Part shown: positions 57,361 to 64,000 of the stretch, piece by piece
How the letters are laid out: every line of letters begins with the position of its first letter
Numbering within the stretch: the first letter of the stretch is position 1
NCBI GenBank assembly: GCA_017511925.1
Contig: JAFWHS010000014.1
Coordinates: 158,637-222,636 of the forward strand
Length of the DNA stretch: 64,000 bases
Source: Candidatus Saccharimonadota bacterium
GTDB lineage: Bacteria; Patescibacteriota; Saccharimonadia; Saccharimonadales; Saccharimonadaceae
Direction of reading: 5' to 3'
The notes under the pieces: model-generated
Told to the model about the DNA's origin: nothing
Databases searched by the model: none
Seen by the model: only the letters and a program-made list of their open reading frames with translations
Position numbers and translations under genes: made by a program

Positions 57361-57723
57361 CTATCTTCTCTTTATAAAGAGGTCTTTTAGGCTTCTTTTT
57401 TGACGATGCGGCTGCACTTCCAACTTATAGCGTCGGATTTGGCCAGTCAATTTTGCCTCAACAAGATCCACGCCAGCAAACACATTTGAGCACTCATCAC
57501 GTGCCGCCAAAACCTTACCGCCCGGAATCTCCATTGCTGCCGAAATCTCATATTTATCGCCCTTATTCTTGCCAATCTCTGAAACAATTACCTTTGCCAC
57601 AACATCTTTTTTTGATCCTTTTGGCAAATAACGGTCCAGCTTTCCGATCCGCTTCTCGGTATACTTACGAAAACCTTCTTCCACCCTGAAATCATTACCA
57701 GTAATTTCGATTTTTTCTATCAT
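57361..57723 (-). CDS. hpf: Ribosome hibernation promoting factor / RaiA
   Basis: 120 aa, short form. MIEKIEITGNDFRVEEGFRK, YTEKRIGKLDRYLPKGSKKD and DMYAAIDLVEAKL-like NVFAGVDLVEAKLTGQIRRY fit the HPF/RaiA N-terminal domain that binds the 30S decoding centre in stationary phase. The long-form dimerisation domain is missing. AAGGAGG precedes ATG 57723. Placement directly before secA is common in Gram-positive bacteria. Confidence 0.93.
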   Translation of the reverse strand: MIEKIEITGNDFRVEEGFRKYTEKRIGKLDRYLPKGSKKDVVAKVIVSEIGKNKGDKYEISAAMEIPGGKVLAARDECSNVFAGVDLVEAKLTGQIRRYKLEVQPHRQKRSLKDLFIKRR

Positions 57724-57735
57724 TTTATCCTCCTT

Positions 57736-58980
57736 TTATAATTCTTCTTTTCCACCTAAATATGGACGCAAAACCTCTGGAACTTTAAGCTTACCGCCTT
57801 CGGTAGCATAATTTTCCAAAAGCACTACCAATGCTCTCGCTAGTGGTATTGCTGTACCATTCAAAGTGTGCACAAATTCCACCGTACCATCCTTACGACG
57901 TACTCTTACATTTACTGCTCTCGCTTGAAAATCAGTACAGTTCGAACAACTCGTAATTTCCTGATACTTCTGATTTACCGGCGACCAATATTCCATATCA
58001 TACTTTTTTGCCGCTGGAGCACCAAGATCACCCGCCGCAATATTTATTACGTGATATGGAATACCTAAGCCTTGCCAAATTTCTTCTTCTATCGCTAATA
58101 TCTTTTCGTGCATCTCTTTACTCTGTTCTGGTAAACAAAATACATACATTTCTAGCTTATTGAACTGGTGCACTCTGAAAAGTCCGCGAGTATATTTGCC
58201 ATAAGTCCCCGCCTCCTTTCTAAAACATGCTGAATAGCCAGCATAAAAGAGCGGCAACTTATCCTCATCAATAATTTCATCCATATGATAGCCAGTAAGC
58301 GGCATCTCCGCCGTAGCAATCATCGCTAAATCTTCACCTTCGATAAAATATTCATCAGACTGCTCAGAGCTTCTCGGATTAAATCCACATCCCTCAAGCA
58401 CCCGACTCGACACCATATCCGGCACCGTCATGTATGTAAATCCGTGTTCCAATACTTTCGAAAGCCCATATTGCAAGAGCGCATTCTCAAGCAACGCCAT
58501 CTCGCCTTTGAGGTAATAAAACTTCGCTCCAGCCACTTTGGCTCCCCGCTCAAAATCCACCCAATCTCGGCTCACTGCATAGTCCAAATGATCTACACCT
58601 GTTTTGTGATTCTCACCCCACTTCTTTACCTCAACCGAACATTCTTCGCCGCCCAACGGCACATCATCAAAAATCACGTTTGGTACAGCTTTAAGCAAAC
58701 TATCCAGTTGCCCCTCTAGCTCAGACAACTTACTCTCCATTCCAGAAAGCTCTGCCTTCACAGCTTTACCTTCTTCTATAAGCTCTGGCGCCGGCTTACC
58801 ACCTTTCATCTTACCAGCAATTTCATTACGTTTTTGTCTTAGTTTTTCTGCCTCAGCTAATACTTTCTTACGTTCATCATCCACCTTCAAAACTTCTTCG
58901 ACATCAATCTTGTAACCTTTTTCTCTAGTAGATTTTTTTACCAAATCTAAGTTTTCTCTAATAAACTTCACATCTAACAT
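57736..58980 (-). CDS. serS: Seryl-tRNA synthetase
   Basis: 414 aa class II synthetase. N-terminal coiled-coil arm (about 25-105), motif 2 FRKEAGTYGKYTRGLFRVHQ with the NKLEM that follows, ETSCSNC-like EITSCSNCTDFQARAVNVR, and motif 3 TLNGTAIPLARALVVLLENY. TATAAT (58995-58990) ends nine bases before ATG 58980; there is no ribosome binding site. Confidence 0.96.
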   Translation of the reverse strand: MLDVKFIRENLDLVKKSTREKGYKIDVEEVLKVDDERKKVLAEAEKLRQKRNEIAGKMKGGKPAPELIEEGKAVKAELSGMESKLSELEGQLDSLLKAVPNVIFDDVPLGGEECSVEVKKWGENHKTGVDHLDYAVSRDWVDFERGAKVAGAKFYYLKGEMALLENALLQYGLSKVLEHGFTYMTVPDMVSSRVLEGCGFNPRSSEQSDEYFIEGEDLAMIATAEMPLTGYHMDEIIDEDKLPLFYAGYSACFRKEAGTYGKYTRGLFRVHQFNKLEMYVFCLPEQSKEMHEKILAIEEEIWQGLGIPYHVINIAAGDLGAPAAKKYDMEYWSPVNQKYQEITSCSNCTDFQARAVNVRVRRKDGTVEFVHTLNGTAIPLARALVVLLENYATEGGKLKVPEVLRPYLGGKEEL

Positions 58981-58998
58981 AATAACTGTATTATATCA

Positions 58999-59736
58999 TT
59001 ATTTCAGTTCATTAAACAAATTTTGCCAATCCTCCAGATTAAGATCTGCCGGTCGCGCATCTGCGTTTATTCCTACCTTTTCAAAAATCTCCAAAATTTC
59101 ACTCTTAGACTTCAATGTAGCTATATTATGAGCTACTTTTTTCCTAGGCGATGAAAAACCCATTTTAATCAACTTAAATACGTCATCACCCACCTCTGGC
59201 GCCTTTGGCTCCATAATTAGTACTTGGCTATCCACCTTTGGCGGTGGCGTAAATTCATCTCTTAGCACCACAGGGCCTAATTCAACCTCAGCTCTATTTT
59301 TCACCATCAATGACAACACCGATTCTTTTTCACTTACGATTCGCTCCGCCACTTCTTTTTGCATCAACAAAACCACCCTCTTAGGCAGATTCTTTGTCTT
59401 CAAAATCTTCTCAATTATAGGACTCGTAATGTAATAAGGTATATTTCCAGCTATCACATATGGCGCTTCTATACTATCCAAATCATATTTTAGAAAATCT
59501 ACATTTACAACTTCTAAATTTTTGCCAGGAAACGACTTCGGCAAATTTTCTGCTAACTTCGCATCAAATTCTATTGCTAGCACCTTATCAAATCGTCTTA
59601 AAAGGCTCGCTGTCAAAGTACCAAGCCCCGGACCAATCTCCACACACAACCCACCTTCGCCAGAAAGCTCAGCAATCTCATCCAATATAGCCCGGTTTTT
59701 CAGCCAATGCTGCCCCAAAGATTTATTATTTTTCAT
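58999..59736 (-). CDS. rsmA: 16S rRNA (adenine1518-N6/adenine1519-N6)-dimethyltransferase
   Basis: 245 aa. KSLGQHWLKNRAILDEIAEL, SAM motif CVEIGPGLGTLTASLL, the catalytic NIPY (VIAGNIPYYITSPIIEKIL) and FTPPPKVDSQVLIMEP identify KsgA/RsmA. Its ATG follows the stop of the upstream lytic-enzyme gene directly. The yabE-rnmV-ksgA order of Firmicutes is echoed here without rnmV. It is distinct from the Erm-like fusion at 13616. Confidence 0.94.
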   Translation of the reverse strand: MKNNKSLGQHWLKNRAILDEIAELSGEGGLCVEIGPGLGTLTASLLRRFDKVLAIEFDAKLAENLPKSFPGKNLEVVNVDFLKYDLDSIEAPYVIAGNIPYYITSPIIEKILKTKNLPKRVVLLMQKEVAERIVSEKESVLSLMVKNRAEVELGPVVLRDEFTPPPKVDSQVLIMEPKAPEVGDDVFKLIKMGFSSPRKKVAHNIATLKSKSEILEIFEKVGINADARPADLNLEDWQNLFNELK

Positions 59737-60768
59737 TTAATACCACCCGTGCGAATACCAAAAATCAAGCGCTTGTTGCCATCCACCATACCTACCATTC
59801 ACATAGCCTATCATCCATTTTATCTGTGTTACAGGGTTCGTTTCCCAATCCGCCCCCGCTGAAGCCATTTTGTTACCAGGTAATGCCTGTGGGATCCCGT
59901 ATGCCCCCGACGCGTTTCGCGCATCTACCCTACAGCCACTCTCATGATAAATCAAATCTATCGCCGCAGACAAATCCGTTTCCGACACACCAGCTTGCTT
60001 AGCCCACTCTGCACAAGTTGCCGCCTCTGGCGGTACTGATTTTTTAGCGCCCACCGCCACTATACGGGCCACCGGCTCGCGCACTACTTCCTCACGCTCC
60101 ACTTCGCGCGAAACTTCCACGTTGTTTACGTATTGTACATTATAGTAAACACGCTTCATACCCACCTCGCCAATCTGCCGCACTTCGCTCATTCCGGATT
60201 GCAAATTATAGTCTCTCACGGTCTCTTCAGAAAAAGCAATTTCCTCTTCCACCGTCAAAGTTCTGCCACCATTTCGCATAATTTCATACACGCTCATCGC
60301 TCCAGCTTCCAAAAATGATTTGTTTGGCACTGATTTTATTTCATCCCCATCATAAATCGTCATCCCAGCCTCTCTGGCAATTGCCTTCGGGTCACGATTT
60401 GCCGTCATCAAGTATTTTTCCACCGTGCCATCTTTGATCATTACCGGTGCAGATCTGTATATGTTTATAAAGAAATTGTTGTTATTTATCTCGGACTCAA
60501 GCCCTGGTTCCACTATATCGGAATCATCAAGCAATATCCCAGCCCTTTTAATTGCCTCACCCACCGTCTTTGCGTCAGTTTTTACCGTCAACTTCGTGCC
60601 GTCATCATAAAAAGTCACAAAATAATCTTCAAATTGCACAAAAGTCGTATCTTCGCCCTCCGCAAAAGTAGCTTCACTATGATGTTTTGCCGAAGCAACA
60701 AAAACAAACGACAAAATAAATATCGTTACAGCAATCAAAACCTTATCGATATTCCGAGAAAGTTTCAT
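59737..60768 (-). CDS. YabE/Rpf-like secreted muralytic enzyme (DUF348-G5-lysozyme-like)
   Basis: 343 aa. Signal anchor (about 8-28); two DUF348 repeats (about 45-150, KLTVKTDAKTVGEAIKRAGI and LMTANRDPKAIAREAG); a G5 domain (about 165-235, VEEEIAFSEETVRDYNLQSG); and a C-terminal lysozyme-like domain with the catalytic Glu in IDLIYHESGCRVDARNASGA then YGIPQALPGNKM. This is the architecture of resuscitation-promoting-factor-type proteins that remodel peptidoglycan. TATAAT ends six bases before ATG 60768 (leaderless). It is coupled to rsmA. Confidence 0.92.
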   Translation of the reverse strand: MKLSRNIDKVLIAVTIFILSFVFVASAKHHSEATFAEGEDTTFVQFEDYFVTFYDDGTKLTVKTDAKTVGEAIKRAGILLDDSDIVEPGLESEINNNNFFINIYRSAPVMIKDGTVEKYLMTANRDPKAIAREAGMTIYDGDEIKSVPNKSFLEAGAMSVYEIMRNGGRTLTVEEEIAFSEETVRDYNLQSGMSEVRQIGEVGMKRVYYNVQYVNNVEVSREVEREEVVREPVARIVAVGAKKSVPPEAATCAEWAKQAGVSETDLSAAIDLIYHESGCRVDARNASGAYGIPQALPGNKMASAGADWETNPVTQIKWMIGYVNGRYGGWQQALDFWYSHGWY

Positions 60769-60844
60769 ATCCCCATTATATCACATTCATGCTTAAAATA
60801 AAAGCTACCCACCTCAAATCACCCCCAAATTATCAGATAAAAAG

Positions 60845-60973
60845 AAAAACCCACTGCGAGATGGGTTTTTATTTAATTTCTAGGTGAAGAACTAAGACGC
60901 ACCTCCAAAACAACTCTACACCCTACTACCTCCGACGGCTCTGATCTCTCTCAACGTTGATTGATCCGAACCT
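60845..60973 (-). ncRNA. Candidate structured small RNA, about 130 nt
   Basis: Bounded by promoter TTGACA-16-TAAAAT (61007-60980) and a 9-bp terminator (60845-60870, then TTTTTCTTTTT in minus sense). Inside are a hairpin GGTTCGGATC / GATCAGAGCC (9 of 10 pairs) at 60937-60972 and AGGTG / CACCT at 60882-60904. There is no ATG frame; a 12-codon TTG frame exists but lacks a ribosome binding site. It contains AGGTAGTAGGG, shared with the 3' end of the DGR repeats. It matches none of 6S, SRP, tmRNA or RNase P RNA. Confidence 0.6.
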
Positions 60974-60979
60974 ACTCTT

Positions 60980-61007
60980 ATTTTAGCATAGCCAATATTC
61001 ATGTCAA
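60980..61007 (-). promoter_or_regulatory. Promoter of the 130-nt candidate RNA
   Basis: In minus sense, TTGACA (61007-61002), 16 bases ending CTATGC, TAAAAT (60985-60980). Confidence 0.75.
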
Positions 61008-61096
61008 CATTGATTTTTGTATTTTTTATATTGTAATATAATCATTGTTTTATTTGCAATAACAGAGGTAAATTCCAAAAACCGAACACCACAACA

Positions 61097-61125
61097 TTGA
61101 CTTTTTAGCATAAGTGTGATATAAT
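61097..61125 (+). promoter_or_regulatory. Consensus plus-strand promoter facing the DsbA-like gene end
   Basis: TTGACT (61097-61102), 17 bases with AGCATAAGTGTG, TATAAT (61120-61125). It has the same layout as the small-gene promoters, yet the next gene on the plus strand is far away. It would transcribe antisense into the 3' end of 61137-61829. Confidence 0.75.
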
Positions 61126-61136
61126 AAAAGCATAAG

Positions 61137-61829
61137 TTATTTCGAACCCAAACCAGATTCAAAATACATCAATACATAATCCCAACCCCAAGATAAATCA
61201 AATCCAGATGATGTATAACTATTGAACTTAAAATACGGCATCCCAGAAGCTCGCTCAGATGTCTTTTTTGCATTTGCAATCACCTCATCAAGAGTATCAT
61301 CATTCCTTACACAACTTTCGAAACTTTCACCCAAACCTACACTTTTACCAATCTCCACCCAGTAATCTTTACCCAATCTATTAAATTCCGAAAATGCCGA
61401 CTTGCCAGACGCCTCAAAATACTCTTCCCACACCTTAGAAATCGCCAAATTATAATAATCCCAGAACTTCCCCTCATTTTTTGCGCAATAAGTCGCTACA
61501 GCGCCATATCTAGACTCTATCGGGCGAGATTCACCATACTCATACAAAAAATCAGATAATCTCACCTCTAGTAAAATATCGTTCTGCTTTATGTAGTTCA
61601 AAAACTCTTCTTCATTTTCTACAATTGCATTCTCAAAAGCCACACAGTACGGACACGCAATATCAGAGTATATGACAAAATAATTACTCGCGTCCATATT
61701 TCCCACCGTGGTTGCTTCATCCCAAACCTTTTCCGAATTTGGCACTTTTTGATTCATACTCGCAATAATCGCCGCAAAAATCACGACTACCACCGCCACC
61801 ACGCCGATCACTCTAAGCGCTTTTTTCAC
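61137..61829 (-). CDS. DsbA-like membrane-anchored thiol oxidoreductase
   Basis: 230 aa. Signal anchor (about 5-25), then a DsbA/thioredoxin_4-type domain. The active site is CPYC (VIYSDIACPYCVAFENAI), followed by a helical insertion (about 90-180) and the cis-Pro loop ERASGMPYFKFN. Two further cysteines (ATYCAKN, FESCVRN) may form a structural pair. It acts outside the membrane in disulfide formation or isomerisation. It overlaps the upstream membrane protein gene by 17 bases, so the two are one operon. Confidence 0.87.
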   Translation of the reverse strand: MKKALRVIGVVAVVVVIFAAIIASMNQKVPNSEKVWDEATTVGNMDASNYFVIYSDIACPYCVAFENAIVENEEEFLNYIKQNDILLEVRLSDFLYEYGESRPIESRYGAVATYCAKNEGKFWDYYNLAISKVWEEYFEASGKSAFSEFNRLGKDYWVEIGKSVGLGESFESCVRNDDTLDEVIANAKKTSERASGMPYFKFNSYTSSGFDLSWGWDYVLMYFESGLGSK

Positions 61830-62436
61830 ACTCCTCCTTTTTCTTCAAATATTTTTCGTTTACTATTATAACATAGGTCTCCTCACCTATCCGCTTCAAA
61901 GAAAGAACCGCAATGATGATTGCCAACCACGTCACAATGCTGGAAATTACCCCAGTTACTGCCAACCCGCCAGTCGAAAAAACCGCACCAAGAAGCGGCG
62001 TCAAAAGTGTAGTCCCGCAAGTCGGACAACCCGCTCCAAGGGCAATCAGCCCAGTAACTATCCCAGCTTTTTCTACGTTAGCCGAATTCGACGTGTCGCC
62101 ACCACTAGAAACCCGTTTTTTATGCCAAATCAATACAATTAAACCTATCAGTGCCCCCTGCAAAAGTGAAATCAAAAACACAAAAATCCAATCAGTCACC
62201 ACCATGTTTATACCAAACACCCCAATAAATGCATCACCAATAATCTTCATACTTCCACCAAACCCACTCGCCGCCATCAATTCAAATTTAGAAAATCCCC
62301 CTGCAAGCAAATTCATCAAAGTCCCAAAAAACAAAAACGCTATGCTAAAGCCCGCCCAAAATCTCTTTTCACGCGTCGCCAACAAAATTCCCTTGCCAGC
62401 AAGCGCAAAACCATCACACCACTTCCTCCAATTCAT
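61813..62436 (-). CDS. Polytopic membrane protein with GCPTCG motif, partner of the DsbA-like protein
   Basis: 207 aa. About five hydrophobic segments (30-46, 57-70, 75-104 broken, 125-160, 162-180). A cysteine pair in GLIALGAGCPTCGTTLLTPL lies at the start of a membrane segment, positioned to shuttle electrons. It does not look like VKOR, DsbB or a full CcdA, but a membrane redox partner for the CPYC protein is the obvious hypothesis. TAAAAT (62448-62443) ends six bases before ATG 62436, predicting a leaderless mRNA. Confidence 0.75.
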   Translation of the reverse strand: MNWRKWCDGFALAGKGILLATREKRFWAGFSIAFLFFGTLMNLLAGGFSKFELMAASGFGGSMKIIGDAFIGVFGINMVVTDWIFVFLISLLQGALIGLIVLIWHKKRVSSGGDTSNSANVEKAGIVTGLIALGAGCPTCGTTLLTPLLGAVFSTGGLAVTGVISSIVTWLAIIIAVLSLKRIGEETYVIIVNEKYLKKKEECEKSA

Positions 62437-62466
62437 AAATCAATTTTAGCACAAAAGCTATCGAAT

Positions 62467-63738
62467 TTAACGAAATTCTTTCACTCTATAAGAGCAAGAT
62501 TCTACTTCATTTTCTCCTATTACTATGCATTTTTTCGCTACTTTAGCCGCATAAGCCATCTTGTCGCCTAATTTCTTATCTAAAGCCACCACCATAGCAG
62601 ACTCACCACCTTTTCTCACTTCATTTGCCACTTCGGTAGCATATGCCAACTCATTTTCCGTAATCGGCACCACTGCTACATCTACCGGTTGCGCATTCTG
62701 ATTTTTTACCAAACCATATTCATTAAGCACATAAAACAATCTCGTTAACCCTATCGAGCCGCCAACTCCTGGCAAAGTTTGATCCGTAAAATATCCCGCT
62801 AGATTTTCATAACGCCCGCCTCCACATACTGAGCCAACCTGGCTATATTCTGGTAAATTAAATTCAAACACTGTACCGGTATAATAATCTAGCCCTCTCA
62901 CTATTTTCATATCAGCGACAATCGCATTGCTATACCCTTCCGCCTCCAAAATACCCATTACAGTATCAATCTCTCTAATACCAGCCAAAAACATCTCATT
63001 TTGTACGCCCATTGAAGATAGTTTGCCAACAACCTCTTCACGCCCGCCACGAACCTCCATAAAATCAAGCATCATCGTGACGCGCTCGCTCCCTAGACCA
63101 ATCTCTTCAAATCCGCTCTTGGTCTTTTCTAGCGGCACCTTTTCGGCGTGGTCAATAATACTATAAATATCCTCAGACTTATTTTCCAAATTAAACTCCG
63201 CGATCAGGCCTGACAAAATCTTACGATTACTAATTCTAGCCAACACCGGAGTGTTTAACTCAAACCTAGAAAACGCATCTAAAAGCGTTGCAATCACATC
63301 TGCATCATAATAAATCGGCAAATTCCCACGCCCAATTACGTCCACATCGCACTGATAAAATTCACGAAATCGTCCCTTTTGAGCTCTTTCGCCTCGGAAA
63401 TTACGCCCAATCTGCGATACCTTGAAAGGAAAAGTTAAATCATTTTCATGTTGCACTACATAGCGCGCCAAAGGCACCGTGTGATCAAAACGAAGCGCCT
63501 GGTCAGCTTCATCTGCAGTCTCCGCCGTTTTAAACACCTTATAAATCTGCTTCTCCGTATCGCCACCGGCCTTTGCCAACAAAATATCACAACGGTCGAT
63601 AATCGGCGTCTCAATATTTAGATATCCATGTCGATGATATACTTCGCCAATTTTGTTTTTAAGTTTGTTAAAAGTAGCCTGAGCCTCTGGTAAAAGCTCC
63701 TGCATACCAGAAATTGGGTTAGTATTCATCTTTTTCAT
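62467..63738 (-). CDS. hisS: Histidyl-tRNA synthetase
   Basis: 423 aa from ATG 63738. Class II motifs: motif 2 FRGERAQKGRFREFYQCDVD, HisA-type RGLDYYTGTVFEF, motif 3 GGSIGLTRLFYVL. The C-terminal anticodon domain follows (VDVAVVPITENELAYATEVA). The start is set by TATAAT (63751-63746), which ends seven bases before the ATG; the longer open frame runs through the promoter. It is divergent from tRNA-Phe, with overlapping promoters. Confidence 0.96.
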   Translation of the reverse strand: MKKMNTNPISGMQELLPEAQATFNKLKNKIGEVYHRHGYLNIETPIIDRCDILLAKAGGDTEKQIYKVFKTAETADEADQALRFDHTVPLARYVVQHENDLTFPFKVSQIGRNFRGERAQKGRFREFYQCDVDVIGRGNLPIYYDADVIATLLDAFSRFELNTPVLARISNRKILSGLIAEFNLENKSEDIYSIIDHAEKVPLEKTKSGFEEIGLGSERVTMMLDFMEVRGGREEVVGKLSSMGVQNEMFLAGIREIDTVMGILEAEGYSNAIVADMKIVRGLDYYTGTVFEFNLPEYSQVGSVCGGGRYENLAGYFTDQTLPGVGGSIGLTRLFYVLNEYGLVKNQNAQPVDVAVVPITENELAYATEVANEVRKGGESAMVVALDKKLGDKMAYAAKVAKKCIVIGENEVESCSYRVKEFR

Positions 63739-63761
63739 ACTTTTAATTATAGCACATATGT

Positions 63762-63769
63762 GATACAAT
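63762..63769 (+). promoter_or_regulatory. Extended -10 of tRNA-Phe
   Basis: TGATACAAT (TACAAT 63764-63769, TG-n extension), 11 bases before the mature tRNA. It lies within 13 bases of the hisS -10 on the other strand. Confidence 0.6.
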
Positions 63770-63780
63770 ACTAAGAAGTT

Positions 63781-63856
63781 GGCTCTGTAGCTCAGTTGGT
63801 AGAGCAGAGGCCTGAAGAGCCTTGTGTCACTGGTTCAAGTCCAGTCGGAGCCACCA
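63781..63856 (+). tRNA. tRNA-Phe (GAA)
   Basis: 76 bases folding into a full cloverleaf: acceptor GGCTCTG / CGGAGCC, D-arm GCTC / GAGC, anticodon arm GAGGC / GCCTT with loop CTGAAGA (anticodon GAA), T-arm ACTGG / CCAGT with loop TTCAAGT, and an encoded 3' CCA. It is the substrate of PheST, encoded at 22.4-25.8 kb. Its 3' part is overlapped in antisense by a recombinase C-terminus. Confidence 0.97.
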
Positions 63857-64000
63857 AGCTAGACTTTTGAGTCAGAATACCCGCAAGGGTGTTCTTTTTT
63901 AATCTGAAAATGAGTGGCATTTGGGCGGTTCCAAATTTTTCGCCGTCATAGGTCAACCCGACTGGAAAAAGCCATTTCTGGAACCGGAAGCGAATCTCCG
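63792..64000 (-). CDS. Serine recombinase, C-terminal end (partial), overlapping tRNA-Phe
   Basis: An open minus-strand frame enters from the right edge and stops at TGA 63792-63794 inside tRNA-Phe. It reads EIRFRFQKWLFPVGLTYDGE, then KFGTAQMPLIFRLKK and on through the antisense of the tRNA. The FPxGLxYDGexFgT-x-(8)-IF pattern is typical of the extreme C-terminus of large serine recombinases of integrated elements. Ending within a tRNA 3' half is the usual outcome of tRNA-site integration. Only about 69 codons are visible, so the catalytic domain and the far end of the element lie outside. Confidence 0.65.
   Translation of the reverse strand, partial: EIRFRFQKWLFPVGLTYDGEKFGTAQMPLIFRLKKNTLAGILTQKSSLVAPTGLEPVTQGSSGLCSTN
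63875..63902 (+). terminator. Terminator after tRNA-Phe
   Basis: Eight-base stem GAATACCC / GGGTGTTC with a GCAA tetraloop, then seven T. It lies inside the antisense recombinase frame. Confidence 0.88.

Noticed and set aside
61040..61090. A second -10 (TATAAT near 61050) as part of an unknown gene
   Set aside because: AT-rich context, no good -35 and no frame downstream before the stronger promoter at 61097.
63903..63990. Short plus-strand frame starting MSGIWAVPNF after tRNA-Phe
   Set aside because: Only 13 codons; the minus strand carries a much longer frame with recombinase-like sequence.

Overview
The window looks like a chromosomal segment of a Candidate Phyla Radiation (Patescibacteria) bacterium, most likely Candidatus Saccharibacteria (TM7). 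Reasons: it is very densely packed; the ribosomal protein cluster lacks rpmD (L30), and also rpmC and rpsJ at their usual places; there is an L-lactate dehydrogenase; and several proteins are smaller than usual. TGA is used as a normal stop and a UGA-reading release factor (RF2) is present, which argues against the UGA-recoded Gracilibacteria/Absconditabacteria. The lineage call is inference; no marker tree was possible.

Layout. 1-13.2 kb: 3' flank of rpoBC with secY (partial), rpoC and rpoB, then khpA, rpsP, three independently expressed small transcription units, and an rpmF-nusB-nudix-rnc operon. 13.2-26 kb: an Erm-type methyltransferase fused to a TsaC/Sua5 domain, leuS, a lipid-type glycosyltransferase, a cell-division/wall block (ftsE, ftsX, a PcsB-like CHAP hydrolase, a CtpA-like protease), and pheT-pheS. 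26-34.2 kb: an aquaporin-like channel, metG, a proline-rich membrane-anchored protein, ldh, an exonuclease I, a secreted FISUMP-domain protein, a small membrane protein and a membrane-anchored FKBP isomerase. 34.2-45.3 kb: the S10/spc ribosomal protein cluster, split in two by a large wall-anchored beta-helix protein. 45.3-49.4 kb: a complete diversity-generating retroelement (DGR). 49.4-63.7 kb: prfB, dus, murD, an M16 peptidase, secA, hpf, serS, rsmA, an Rpf/YabE-like lytic enzyme, a DsbA-like protein with a membrane partner, and hisS. The right edge holds tRNA-Phe, whose 3' half is overlapped in antisense by the C-terminus of a serine recombinase, which suggests that an integrated element starts here.

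The central find is the DGR. A 230-bp template repeat (TR, 47384-47613) and a 230-bp variable repeat (VR, 47871-48100) align without gaps. They differ at 29 positions, 28 of which are adenines of the TR when read in the sense of the target gene. The VR is the C-terminus of a secreted FISUMP/C-type-lectin-like protein. The reverse transcriptase has the DGR-type IGNLTSQ motif, and its partner gene fuses a MutS-like domain to an Avd-like four-helix bundle. The TR lies antisense to the RT and collinear with the target, so the two halves of the system are convergent.

Expression signals fall into two classes. Many housekeeping genes have a -10 hexamer only 6-7 nt before the ATG, which predicts leaderless mRNAs. 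Several small or membrane-protein genes instead have a near-consensus -35/-10 pair with 17-nt spacing, a GGGGG-type ribosome binding site and their own terminator. RpoC has lost all the cysteines of both zinc sites, and L32, S14 and SecA are also zinc-ribbon-free, which suggests zinc sparing.
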